64,000 nt of DNA from Pachypanchax playfairii (taxonomy: Eukaryota > Chordata > Actinopteri > Cyprinodontiformes > Aplocheilidae), in the NCBI GenBank assembly GCA_006937955.1, contig SSNP01000015.1, forward strand, positions 1-64,000, read 5' to 3'. Below the pieces are notes generated by a model. The model saw only the letters and a list, made by a program, of their open reading frames with translations. It searched no databases and was not told where the DNA came from. This document shows positions 1-10,185 of this stretch, piece after piece (within the stretch, counting starts at the first letter, position 1; the number at the start of each line of letters is the position of its first letter). The translations under genes were made by a program, and so were the position numbers.

Positions 1-948
1 ACCACTGATAATCGCCCTCGATCTGGGGCTCCACGCAAGATCTCACCCCGTGGGGTCAAAATGATCACAAGAACGGTGAGCAAAAATCCCAGAACCACAC
101 GGAGGGACCTAGTGAATGACCTGCAGAGAGCTGGGACCAAAGTAACAAAGGCTACCATCAGTAAGACACTACGCCGCCAGGGACTCAAATCCTGCAGTGC
201 CAGACGTGTCCCCCTGCTGAAGCCAGGACACGTCCAGGCCCGTCTGCGGTTTGCTAGAGAGCATTTGGATGATCCAGAAGAGGATTGGGAGAACATCACA
301 TGGTCAGATGAAACCAAAATAGAACTTTTTGGTAGAAACTCAACTTGTCGTGTTTGGAGGGGAAAGAATGCTGAGTTGGATCCAAAGAACACCATACCTA
401 CTGTAAAGCATGGGGGTGGAAACATCATGCTTTGGGGCTGTTTTTCTGCAAGGGGACCAGGACGACTGATCCGTGTAAAGGAAAGAATGAATGGGGCCAT
501 GTATGGTAAGATTTTGAGTGAAAACCTCCTTCCATCAGCAAGGGCATTGAAAATGAGACGTGGCTGGGTCTTTCAGCATGACAATGATCCCAAACACACC
601 GCCCGGGCAACGAAGGAGTCAACAGATAAGGAATAAACAGATGACTGACCTAGTTTGAACCCAGTCACTTAGATTCAGGCTTTGAGATGGTTTAGAGTAA
701 GTAAGAAGCATTTCAAGGTCCTGGAGTGGCCTAGCCAGTCTCCAGATCTCAACCCCATAGAAAATCTCTGGAGGGAGTTGAAAGTCCGTGTTGCCCAGCG
801 TCAGCCCCAAAACATCACTGCTCTAGAGGAGATCTGCATGGAGGAATGGGCCAAAATACCAGCAACAGTGTGTGAAAACCTTGTGAAGACTTACAGAAAA
901 CGTTTGACCTCTGTCATTGCCAACAAAGGCTATATCACAAAGTATTGA
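1..948 (+). pseudogene. Tc1-type transposase, broken by an 81-bp replacement
   Basis: DDE transposase that would cut and paste its own element in the nucleus. The frame is open from base 1, inside the N-terminal paired-like DNA-binding domain, and carries the first catalytic Asp (WSDETKIELFG) and the second (FQHDNDPKHTAR). At 620-700 an unrelated 81-bp stretch replaces six bases found in the intact copies, bringing a stop at 634-636. The remaining frame resumes at about 701 with the catalytic Glu block (SPDLNPIENLW) and the normal C-terminus. It therefore cannot make a complete enzyme. The other copies in the window prove the normal sequence at the breakpoint. Confidence 0.93.
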
Positions 949-1164
949 GATTAACTTTTGTTATTGACCAAATACTTATTTTCCACCATAATTTGCAAAT
1001 AAATTCTTTAAAAATCAGACAATGTGATTTTCTGGATTTTTTTTCCTCATTTTGTCTCTCATAGTTGAGGTATACCTATGATGAAAATTACAGGCCTCTC
1101 TGATCTTTTTAAGTGGGAGAACTTACACAATTGGTGGCTGACTAAATACTTTTTTGCCCCACTG
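1..1164 (+). mobile_element. Tc1/mariner element, copy 1, left end outside window
   Basis: Same family as the intact 1601-bp elements at 44435 and 56364. The right inverted repeat is present and ends in GCCCCACTG at 1164, followed by the TA target duplication at 1165-1166. The left end lies before the window. The transposase is broken (see next entry). Confidence 0.95.
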
Positions 1165-1166
1165 TA

Positions 1167-1699
1167 TATAAAGTAATATAAAAACATGGCAGCCTAAACA
1201 AACAAGAAGTTATAGAAAATAGTGTTTGGTGGATGATAATCATTTCAATTGAAATTCAAAAATGTATTTTTAATCCCAGAGTAAAATTAATCATTGTTGT
1301 AGCTCAGACTAATCAAGTCTAACCCCCAGGTTTAGCGTACGTGAATACCGAGAGACTTGATTCTCACGGCGAGTAAAAAAAACACTCAAAACAATTTTAG
1401 TTTTCGTTCATTGATTTAACGGAAGCTTAATAAAGTAAGAACTTCGACAGGGAAACTTGTCCTTTTATCAGTCTAGTTTCAGTCTAGCGAGAAACTGATC
1501 AGAAGGGCTGTAAGCTTGTCGGCTCCGCCCCTCTGGCTGCGGTGCGCGCTCCCGAGACAGGGGAAACAGAATATTTCAGGGGAACACATTTTCGCACAAG
1601 ACCGGTCTTACTAGAGCCGGTGTGATGTTGTAGTTTTCTAACGTAACGAGTTTTTTGCAAAATCGTGGAGAAAAACTACAAAGGGCTGGCCCAAATAGA
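1167..1699. other. Unassigned intronic sequence
   Basis: No convincing coding region or recognised repeat. A short CpG-rich patch lies near 1520-1560. Confidence 0.5.
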
Positions 1700-1788
1700 A
1701 CGAGCGTTAATCTCGCGATGAAAAAATGCACGCCGTTAAAATGGGTTTCAGTTAACGTCATTAATAACGCATTTAACTGACAGCACTA
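1700..1788. mobile_element. hAT-like DNA transposon end fragment
   Basis: The sequence around GCGTTAATCTCGCGATGAAA running to TTTAACTGACAGCAC resembles the terminal part of a common vertebrate hAT-type repeat. No second end or target duplication is visible. Recognition is from memory of the family, so the class is tentative. Confidence 0.5.
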
Positions 1789-2457
1789 ATAAAAAGGAGA
1801 CCTGAGAAAAACAGAGATCACCAGAAAAGGAGGATGAGTATGAATGACTTGTCAGAATGTATTCTTGCGACTAACCATGATAAAGTTTCACAGAATTAAT
1901 TGTTTGAGTTACAAAATATCGAGTTTAGCTGATTGGCTGATAATTTTACCACAGAATTTATCCACAAGTAGTTTTAATTTTCACATTTTGAGAATAAATG
2001 ATACCAGGTATGATTTTAGTAGAAAAGTTTTTGTGTAGAATGTATTTTGATTCCCAACTAATGCAGGTTTAGCAGGAACGTCTTCCAACCTAATCACAGG
2101 GCTGTGATTCCTGGAGCCAACTGAGTGACACTGTCATCACATCATGAAGAAGGAAGACATAGGATCTACATTAACTGATCACATGATGTTTAGACTACAA
2201 TTTTGGCTGTGCTAGGGGAAGCTTACTTTTCTTATCTTGTATAAAGAGCTAATGCTAAACCATTATGGTTAATTTTTAGATATGATACACATAGAATGAA
2301 TGTTTGAAATTTCCATTTGAGCACCGACCTCTATGGAGTTTATGGCAATTGATCTGACCTGGCAGATCACTACAGTCTGGCTGGAAAGAGGGTTCAAATC
2401 ACATATAGGGAATAGTTTGCATCCAAACACTTAGGTTATTTTATTTCTTATTATGTT
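1789..2457. other. Unassigned AT-rich intronic sequence
   Basis: Nothing recognisable; only short chance frames. Confidence 0.5.
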
Positions 2458-2816
2458 TACAGCAGGGAAAATAAGTATTGAACACGTCAACATTTCTCTC
2501 AAAAAACATATTTCTAATCGAGCTATTTACATGAAATTTTCACCAGATGTCGGCATCAACCCAAGTAATGCACACATAGAAAGAAATCCAAACATTTATG
2601 TCCATAAATTAAGTTATGTGTAATAAAGTGAAATGGCACAGGGAATAAGTATTGAACACATGAAGAAAAGGAGGGGTAAAAAGGTCTGGCAAGCCAAGAA
2701 ACCTGTTAACCTGTCCCCTATTAGTGCAAAGTAATATCAGCTGGTGTAGTCCTGATTGATGCCTTTTAAAAAGGTTTCTCACCAGCAAGGTGTTAGACAA
2801 GAAGCATTGCATGATG

Positions 2817-3250
2817 GGTAAAAAGCAAAGAGCTGTCCAAAGACCTACGCAACCTTATTGTTGCAAAACACACTGAAGGCATTGGTTACAGGCGCATTTC
2901 TAAACTTCTGAAAGTTCCAGTGAGTACCATTGGGGCCATCATCCGGAAGTGGAAAGAACACGGCATTACCATAAACCAGCCACGGCCAGGTGCTCCTCGC
3001 AAGATTTCAGACAGAGGAGTCAGAACAATCATCAGAAGGGTTCTCCAACAGCCCAGGACCACTCGTGGAGAGCTTCAGAAAGACCTGGAATCAGCAGGTA
3101 CCGTTGTTTCAAAGACAACAATAAGTAATGCACTCAACCGCCATGGCCTCCATGCACGCACACCATGCAAGACTCCATTTTTGAAGAAGAAGCATGTTGA
3201 AGCTCGTTTGGAGTTTGCGACACAACATTTGGATAAACCCATGACATTCC
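2817..3250 (+). pseudogene. Tc1-like transposase N-terminal half
   Basis: Encodes the helix-turn-helix DNA-binding region (KELSKDLRN..., then GAIIRKWKEHG, then GAPRKISDRGV) up to EFATQHLDKPMTF. An extra G after the expected start codon puts the ATG out of frame. The frame leaves transposase homology at about 3250, where the inverted segment begins. Clearly distinct from the 340-aa family in this window, about half of residues shared by eye. Confidence 0.88.
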
Positions 3251-3467
3251 AGTACCACATGCTGAAAAACAGCCCCACGCCATGATGCTCCCACCTCCAA
3301 ACTTGACTGTTGGTATGGTGTTTTGGGGGTGATGTGCGGTGCCATTTTTCCTCCAAACATGTTGTGTCTTATGACATCCGAAGAGTTCAATTTTGGTCTC
3401 ATCTGACCAGAGTATGTTCTCCCAGAATGTCATGGGTTTATCCAAATGTTGTGTCGCAAACTCCAAA
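3211..3467 (-). pseudogene. Inverted piece of the same Tc1-like transposase
   Basis: The minus strand encodes EFATQHLDKPMTFWENILWSD followed by the GGGSIMAWGCFSA block, i.e. the first catalytic Asp region. The first 39 bp of this segment (3430-3467) are the reverse complement of 3211-3249, so the two halves form a hairpin with a ~180-bp loop. Confidence 0.88.
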
Positions 3468-3489
3468 CATTTTTGACGAGAAATTTTTA

Positions 3490-4284
3490 GAATGAAATAT
3501 ACAACAAAATGGAGGTGCTAATTTGTCAGGGGACGCTCGGTGGTAAGGAGCGTCTGGAGGGAAGCAACTTATGACTGGATGCGATTCGACCCGGGAGATG
3601 ACACCAAGACTGGGATCGGACAGGTGAAGTGAGACAGGCGAGGAGCGGGTTTCTGGAGGCAGCGACCGTAGTCGCTGACCGCGAGACCAGCAGCCAAGAA
3701 CGAAGCGGATAGAGAGAGATCGACCGGGACAGGTCTGAGGTCTTAGGCTGGATTGTTAAAGCAGCACGGAGGCTAACAGGAGCTCCGTGAGGTGAGGGTG
3801 AGTGACTGTGTCTTTTATCCGGTGGTGGGATGGGCTGCAGTGACGTGGAGCTCAGCTGTAAAGCTGGATTCATACTGATATGTGATTAGCAGGGTCAAGT
3901 TAAATAAACTTGACTTGAGTTGATAAGTTTTTATTAGCAGCTCATGCTAATAAAGAGCAGCAGGTGGTTGAAGTGTGGGAACTCTGGGCTGTAGGTTAGA
4001 CATCTGCCGTGATGAGCTCCTGACAAATTGTTTCGGACTCTCGCAGCTCGCCTCGTACCTACTACAGGGGCAGCAGGGATTGGTCAGGACAGTGTGACGT
4101 AGACGGGCTCAATTCAGCCGTTTTACATGAGCGAGTAAAGCAGCTGCTCAGAGCGCAGGTTTCAGCAGGATTACTCGGGAATGCACGAATTAAGCCAAAA
4201 ATCACTCTGGAGGTCTTTTAAATAAAGAAATAGCATCACAACATGGTTAAAAGCTCCAAAAAGTTGATTTTTCATGATACAGGA
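3490..4284. other. Unassigned sequence
   Basis: No gene or recognised repeat. The long minus-strand frame at 3526-3873 shows no familiar motif and is treated as chance. Confidence 0.45.
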
Positions 4285-4319
4285 TTGATTTGTCACTTTT
4301 TTGCCACTTGTTATGATGT

Positions 4320-4333
4320 GTAACCATGGCAAC
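4320..4333 (+). promoter_or_regulatory. RFX X-box-like 14-mer in the LINE leader
   Basis: GTAACCATGGCAAC fits the X-box pattern GTNRCC-N2-RGYAAC. It also contains ACCATGG, an optimal start-codon context, so a translational role is equally possible. Confidence 0.45.
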
Positions 4334-4954
4334 AAGAGACTTGTTTACAAGAAAAAGCAGCTAACTGACATTTCCAAGGCTGAAATAATCCTCAAATTGA
4401 AACTCTGGATCCCTGATGAGCTCAAAAGAAGAAGACGTGGATGCAGAGCAGGAGCAAAGTGAAGAGAGAGAAAGAGGAAGTTTAAACCTTCACTTCCATC
4501 AGTCATACTGACAAATGTGAGATCTCTTTGCTAACAAAATGGATGAACTTGAAGCTCTGCTGAAGACCCAGCCAGAGTATCAGGAATGCAGCATCACGTG
4601 TTTTACTGAGACACGGCTAAAGGGACATATCCTGGACTCTGCCTGGCTTTCAAACAATATGAGCAGACAGAGATTTGAAGAGGAGCTGCAAAAGAAGAGG
4701 AGTTTGTCAGCTGATCACATCTGCAGTCACCTGTTGGGGGCGGAGCATCAGAGCAAGTGACATGAAGAGGCTGAACAGATGGATAAGGAGGACTGATTCT
4801 GTCCTGGAGACTGAACTGGAGTCTCTTGAGTTGATTGTCCAAAGGAGGATGAAGAACATGATGGAAAACCCTCATCATCCTCTTCACAACAGAGTAACTC
4901 AACAACAGAGTGTTTTCAGTCAGAAGATTCTTCATAATCCGCTGCAGCACAGAC

Positions 4955-5065
4955 CGCTACAGGAGATCCTTCCTGTCCACACCTAGAACCCTCTACAGGA
5001 GATCCTTCCTGTCCACACCTAGAACCCTCTAGAGGAGATCCTTCCTGTCCACAGCTAGAACTCTC
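4955..5065 (+). repeat. Three-copy ~38-bp minisatellite inside mini-LINE A
   Basis: The unit containing GGAGATCCTTCCTGTCCACA occurs three times in tandem. Other copies of the LINE have it once, so the expansion happened in this copy. Confidence 0.9.
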
Positions 5066-5262
5066 TATGGCTCCCTGAAAAAGAACTGAGCTACAACAAC
5101 ACTTGAATTTCCCTTCGGGGATTAATAAAGTATTTTTGATTTGATTTGATTTGATTTGATTTGATTTGATTAACTCAAAATGACCTTCGTGTGACTTGTT
5201 CACAGTTTTTTCTTGACTGGACAGGTATCTGTTTTGTGAAGGAACTGTTGGCAGAGATTGAA

Positions 5263-5772
5263 TATGAGGTGCCCCTAGGACAAAATTTATATTTCCCTCT
5301 TACTTACAACAGTATAAGCATTCATACACCACAAGAAATGTTCTCTCACATTTTCAAAAAAAAAAAAAAAAATGCAAATATGCTACTGAAATGTCATTCA
5401 CACACACCATTAAGGGTGCGCACACATACTTTCAAAGAGCTTATACTAGTGTGTGTGAGCAGTTATACTAGTTTGAATAAGAGATTATACTAGTCTGTAT
5501 GAGAGGAAATACTAGTCTAGATGTGATGTATGGAAATATCCTGTTCTGAAAGTGACTGAAAAGCGTGATCTATGCATGTGTGTTACAACTAGTCTTACAT
5601 CTGTCTTTGAGAGTGTGTGTGCACCCTTCATGGTGCGTGTATATGACATTTCAGTAGTATATTTGCAATTTTTTTTCTTTTTTGAGAATGTGAGAGAACG
5701 TTTATTGTGGTGTATGAATGCTTATACTGTTGTAAGAGGGAAATATATACTTTTTCCTAGGGGCACCTCATA
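5263..5772. mobile_element. 510-bp foldback element with ~190-bp inverted arms
   Basis: Left arm begins TATGAGGTGCCCCTAGGA; the right arm is its near-perfect inverse ending CCTCATA. The arms extend about 190 bp with few mismatches. A 6-bp repeat ATTGAA flanks it (5257-5262 and 5773-5778). The centre holds four 22-bp direct repeats, each with ACTAGT. No coding potential. It ends 73 bp (after the target repeat) from a dab1 exon. Class unknown. Confidence 0.85.
5440..5530. repeat. ACTAGT minisatellite in the foldback centre
   Basis: Four consecutive ~22-bp units, each beginning TTATACTAGT or AAATACTAGT. This is the part not covered by the inverted arms. Confidence 0.85.
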
Positions 5773-5851
5773 ATTGAATGTATATATTTTCATCTCTAAA
5801 TGCAAAATAGAGCACAAGAAGGAAAGGAAAAGCTATAAATTGGTTTCCTAC

Positions 5852-5971
5852 CTGGTACACTGCCTGCTCACAGTGTTTGTTCTTTTGTGCCTTCTTCTCA
5901 AGCTCCTCTCGCTGTTTAATGTCATAGATGAGTGTGAAAAGGTCACGTAAGTCCAGTATAAGAGGCTCTGC
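5852..5971 (-). CDS. dab1: dab1 exon, end of PTB domain
   Basis: Exon of Disabled-1, a cytoplasmic adaptor whose PTB domain binds NPxY tails of the reelin receptors VLDLR and ApoER2 and membrane phosphoinositides; tyrosine phosphorylation of the protein relays the reelin signal in migrating neurons. The exon has 40 codons, phase 0 at both ends, reading AEPLILDLRDLFTLIYDIKQ then REELEKKAQKNKHCEQAVYQ, nearly identical to known Dab1. It includes the last helix of the PTB fold. Acceptor CATCCAG precedes 5971; donor GTAGGA follows at 5851-5846. Both flanks are tightly occupied by transposons (5263-5772 and 6034-9859). The following exon was not found in 1-5850. Confidence 0.95.
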
Positions 5972-6193
5972 CTGGATGCAAGAATTGGAAAATGAAAAAA
6001 GGTTTGTCATACTTTTGGATGAAATGTAAAATTACTGCAGTCAAGTGAGCCGACACTTAGAGATACGCGGTCAAGCCAGCTGACGCTAGCACTCCTATAA
6101 TTAATCGCTTTGCGCACACACTGTGCATTAAGGTAATAGAGCATGGGGCACCCTTAAAAGCGGAAACTATGAAAGAGTGAGGAATTGAAAAGC

Positions 6194-6724
6194 TTAAAGA
6201 GGCCATTTCACACAGATTTCATGACCTTCTGGTTATCTCTGAAGTAATAAACTGTAATAAGAAACATTTTATATCTAAAAAACGTAAAGAAACACTGATT
6301 TACAGACCTTTCAATCTGTCTGTGAGAAGATTCAGCTGGCTTCGGGCTGCAACTCATTAATATTTATTATGCAAATTTGCTGGACTCAGATTGGCCAACA
6401 AACTAGCCTATGAGAGCAAGGCTTCCTGTTTCCTTCAACGCTGCACATGGCAACAGCGCACTGAGTCTCTTCGAGTTTGATATCTCTTCATGCTACAGCT
6501 TTTAGCCAGCAGACTGCTAGGTGTGGTCTCAACTGTGGGAACTGATGAATACTAATGAGTAAAGGAGTTGTAACGACACAAATACAGGCCGTTCGAACTC
6601 GGGTGTTATCGCCACCTGCATAGTTTGAGTGATAAAAACTGAAAGAGGAGTTATTGTGCTGATTTAACACCCAATATGAAGGTAAGAACACATGTGGAGC
6701 TAAAATATTCAACAAAAACCTGAG
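6194..6724. mobile_element. TTAA element (AGAGGCC family), copy 1, right end missing
   Basis: Starts TTAAAGAGGCCATTT like the copies at 30963 and 49173 and stays similar until about 6724, where it joins piggyBac-like coding sequence instead of the usual right terminus. Whether the MITE family derives from this larger element or was simply broken here is open. Confidence 0.8.
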
Positions 6725-6726
6725 AA

Positions 6727-8420
6727 GGAAGCATCCAGGCAATGGACTGCGATTGAAGGTTGGAAGCCCATCAGCCAAGCAGAGTTCTGCAACTATTTGG
6801 ACCTGCTGATCCTCGCCGGAGTGGACAGGGTGCTTCAATGACCGCAAGACCAGAGAGGTCAGATGATGAGGTGGAGGAAGAGACAAGCTGGCTCCCATCA
6901 GAGACATGTAGGACGAGTGGTGCAGGGGCTTGCCGCTCATGTACTGACCCAAATCTGAGGTCACTGTGGACAAGAGATTGGTTCCGTTTAGAAGTGAGTC
7001 AAGTCGAGTCGAGAATTGAGCATCGAGGTGAGTAGAGGTGAGATGATTGGAGTTGAGAGCTGAGCATAGAGTTGAAATGAGTAGAGTTGAGTTAAACATA
7101 GAGTTGAGCATCAAGATGAGTAGAGTTACGATGAGTCAAGTTGAGTTGATATAAGTTGAGTTAAGATGCGAAGTAACAAATGGGATTATCTTCTTCTTCG
7201 ATCTAATCCAATCTAATCTGTCTTGCTCTCTCTTTCTCTCCCCCAAACACACACACACAGGAAGGTGTCCTTTCAGGCAGTACATGTGAAGCAAATTGGT
7301 CAGGTACAGGATCAAGATATGGGTGGCGTGCGACACAGAGTCCAGCTACGCGTGGAAGATGCAAGTCTACGTGGGCAAGGCCAGCAAGCTCAGTCCTTCA
7401 GAAAAGAATCTGGCAACGCAGGTCATGGAATCACTGAGTGACTGGAGCCCAGAGGTAACATGACGTGCGACAACTTCTTTTTTCACATTGCGCAAGCTCG
7501 CTCAGAGGCTCTTTCGCGAGAGAGGCCACACAGTGCTGGACACCTTCTGATCCAAAAGGTCTAAGATTCCCAGGGAGTGGTTGCATCAAGGGCAGAGCCA
7601 TGTGTTTAGCAAAAGTCGCATGCATTGTCTGCCGCAGCGGAGGAGGAGGCAGAGGAAGCGCAGACCCATCGTCGTTGTCACGCTGAGATGCAGTGGAGGA
7701 TGAGGATGAGGAGGGGCAAGAACCTGAGACGATCATGCTCTCGTACTTGGCGAAGAAGAACAAGAACATGTCGCTCCTGAACAACTCTCCTCTGTACACT
7801 GAGGCAGCCTTCTACATTGTGACTGACGGCGATGACTAGACTCATCAGAAACCCTCCAAGATTTTACATTACAATTGCACCAAGGGAGGCATCGACAACC
7901 TGGACAAGGTCATGGGGACCTACAACTGCAGGAGAAAAATGTCCAGGTGGTCCATGGCCCTTTTCCATCACATGGTGGACGTGGCAGCTTACAACGCCTT
8001 CTTGCTGTGGAGGAAGCTACGCACCAACTGGATGTCGGGCAAATTCAATAAGTGAATGCTGTTCCTCAAACAGTTGGGCAAAGTGCTTATGCTCCCGATG
8101 GAGCCAGCGACAGGGCCGGCGGCAAGTGAACAAATATGATGATGAGAAAAACGTGAATGACAGCAGTAGGCTCCTATGCAGCTGCTACTGCTGTGACCGG
8201 TGATTGTGAAGATGATGGCAATGAGGCAGACGCATCTAGGAGAGTCTCCTTAAACCAGCCAAGAACCTCGCCTACCTCCCACATTTGTTTGTTGTACTTG
8301 GTCATACACGGTCAAGAGAAAAAGGTGTCTCATCTGTCCCAGGAATAAGGACGTCAAGACCAAGGCGGTATGCTGTGACTGCTGTTTGCACATTTGCACC
8401 AGATGCACACTCACCTACTT
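6727..8420 (+). pseudogene. piggyBac-like transposase relic
   Basis: Pieces in several frames match the piggyBac (PGBD4-like) order: EFCNYLDLLILAGV near 6770-6830; IKIWVACDTESSYAWKMQVY near 7310-7360; MTCDNFF at 7460-7480; MLSYLAKKNKNMSLLNNSPL at 7730-7790; NCTKGGIDNLDKVMGTYNCR at 7870-7940; then DVAAYNAFLLWRKLRTNW; and a C-terminal cysteine-rich finger (CPRNKDVKTKAVCCDCCLHI) near 8330-8400. Many stops and frame changes, plus a low-complexity insertion at 6985-7170, show it is dead. The enzyme family cuts at TTAA and excises without footprints. Confidence 0.85.
6985..7170 (+). repeat. GAGTT-rich low-complexity stretch
   Basis: Irregular repeats of GAGTTGAG, GATGAGTAGA and similar. It lies within the piggyBac relic and separates its N-terminal and catalytic parts. 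Confidence 0.85.
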
Positions 8421-8607
8421 CTCGGGCTTCATTAGTGCTAGTACTGGTGCTGCTGCTTCCATGGCTACAGTGGGAGGCCGTCCTGTTTCACAAGAACAAA
8501 AAGAAGATCCTTCGACCCTCTAACTCGCAATCGGGGTCTTCCTATCCCCCCACCGACCCTCCAACTCTAAGTTGGTCAGGGTCTGCCTGTCCCCCACCAA
8601 CCCTTTA

Positions 8608-9640
8608 CCAGAATCTGAAGAGAGTTTTTGTCATCTCCCAACCTTTTCCAGAAATTAATTCCTGAAATCAGCATAATCGCCTCTTCTGTAAAGACATTAT
8701 GCAGTATTTTGACTTGCCATTTCGCCAAAATTCTACAATAAAATTCTGAAATATTTATTCTGGAAGTAGTATGGGTGACCCTGTATCAGAATATGAAGAG
8801 AGTTTTATGCCATCTCTCAGTATTTTAGAGAAATAAATTCCTGAAAATGAGACAATCGCCTCTTTGGTTAAGGCATTATGGAGTACTTTGACTTGATATT
8901 TCTCCAGTACACATTTCTACAGTAAAATTTGGATTTTTTTCTTCTGGGAGTAGTGTAGGTGACACTTTACCAGAATATGAAGAGAGTTTTTTGTCACCTC
9001 TCAGCAATTTTGAGAAATTCCTGAAAATGAGACAATTGCCTATTCGGTTACAGCATTAAAAAGTATTTTGACTTGGCATTTCTCCAAAATTCTACAGTAA
9101 AATTGAGAAATATTTATTCTGGGAGTAGTATGGGTGGCCCTTTACCAGAATATGAAGAGTGTTTTTTTGTCACCTCTTATTGTAAAGAAATAAATTCCTG
9201 AACATGAGACAATCGCCTCTTTGGTTAAGACATTACACAGCACTTTGACTTGGCATTTCTCCAAAATTCTAGAGTAAATTTGAGAAATATTTATTCTGGG
9301 AGTAGTATGGGTGACCCTGTTAGCATTTTGCAGAAATAAATTCCTGAAATTGGCATAACTGCCTAATCTGTAAAGGCATTATACTGTACTTTGACCTGAC
9401 ATTTTTCCAAATTTCTAGAGTAAAATTGTGAAAAGGTTTTTCTGGTGGTAGTATACGTGACTCTTTACCAGAATTCGAAGAGGGTTTATTGTCACCTCTC
9501 AGCATTTTAGAGAAATTAATTCCTTAAAATGAGACATGAGGCATATGAAAACATGGCTTTACACTGCAATCTGGTCTTCTGTGTCTCTGAAAATCTACAG
9601 TAATATTACTAAATATTTCTTCTGGATCTAGTATGTGTAT
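8608..9640 (+). repeat. Tandem array, ~178-bp unit, about six copies
   Basis: Units start near 8608, 8786, 8970, 9145, 9320 and 9468, each opening with CCAGAATATGAAGAG (missing in the fifth) and containing TTGACTTGGCATTTCTCCAA. Units vary from about 147 to 184 bp. The last is degraded. It is confined to the 6034-9859 transposon. Confidence 0.9.
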
Positions 9641-9867
9641 GTGATAATATGTGGGTATGTGGTGTAGATGGGTCATAAATAAACATTTCTCATGCTTTAG
9701 CCTTTCAGTTCCTCTCTCTTTCATCATTTCCGCTTGTAAGGGCAGGCTGTGCTCTATTTCCGTAATGCACAGTGTATCTGTGAAGCGAATACTTATGAGA
9801 GTGTTAGCATCGGCTGGCTCGACCATGTATCGCCAAGTGTCGGCTCACTTGACCACGGTGTAAAATT

Positions 9868-10185
9868 GATGCTTTTACTGGCTAAAAATTGATTTATGTA
9901 CATTAATTGTTATTGTAAAAGACTTGCTGCTAAACATTTTAGCATGCTTTTAATCAGTACAAAATAACTTTTAAAACTTTAAGGTACAGTTTTGAAACTT
10001 GTCTAAGTGGATACTCCCCAAAAAACATGTTCAGTTTTATGTTAGGCATCACTCTGGATGCCTCTGATGGCTTTACAATAGACTAAATAACTTCAGTAAT
10101 TCGGGTCAGAGCTGGAAGTGGTGTTCTGGTGATTTATGCTGCCCTGAAGAAAATGCCGCCATAGTACGAATTGACAACTTATTAC
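9868..10185. other. Unassigned intronic sequence
   Basis: Nothing recognised. Confidence 0.5.

Larger units (their letters stand above)
2460..3467 (+). mobile_element. Second Tc1-like family, rearranged and 3'-truncated
   Basis: Begins after a TA (2458-2459) with the terminal sequence CAGCAGGGAAAATAAGTATT, typical of another fish Tc1 family. It holds the N-terminal half of a transposase on the plus strand and then the catalytic-core segment in inverted orientation. No right terminal repeat is seen. Confidence 0.85.
4285..5170 (+). mobile_element. Mini-LINE copy A (internally deleted L2/CR1-like LINE)
   Basis: Non-autonomous derivative of the LINE at 15519-18431. It keeps the 5' leader, the start of the endonuclease frame (MDELEALLKTQPEY), then jumps at about 4693-4705 to the C-terminal end of the reverse transcriptase (CNGTCACCTGTTGGGG region). 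The same junction occurs in the copies at 30034, 54041 and 60235. The 3' end is CCCTTCGGGGATTAATAAAG followed by TTGATT repeats. It appears 5'-truncated relative to the others. Confidence 0.85.
6034..9859. mobile_element. Composite 3.8-kb DNA transposon with ~105-bp TIRs and 8-bp TSD
   Basis: Left end ACTGCAGTCAAGTGAGCC; right end is its inverse (ending GGCTCACTTGACCACGGT). The inverted repeats can be followed for about 105 bp with scattered mismatches, to the ACTGTGCATTA motif. The 8-bp GTAAAATT occurs directly outside both ends (6026-6033 and 9860-9867), which proves the boundaries. Inside lie a TTAA-type element end, a piggyBac-like transposase relic and a tandem array. An 8-bp duplication fits hAT, P or Merlin elements; I cannot assign the superfamily. 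Confidence 0.85.

Noticed and set aside
3526..3873. 115-codon minus-strand frame
   Set aside because: Serine/proline-rich composition only; no motif, neighbour or repeat support.
1..5850. Next dab1 exon (following the PTB domain)
   Set aside because: Looked for minus-strand DPVYQ or ENIYQ-type sequence and splice sites; none seen.
8608..9640. CRISPR-like array
   Set aside because: Units are ~178-bp contiguous tandem repeats with no spacer pattern, in a eukaryotic genome.
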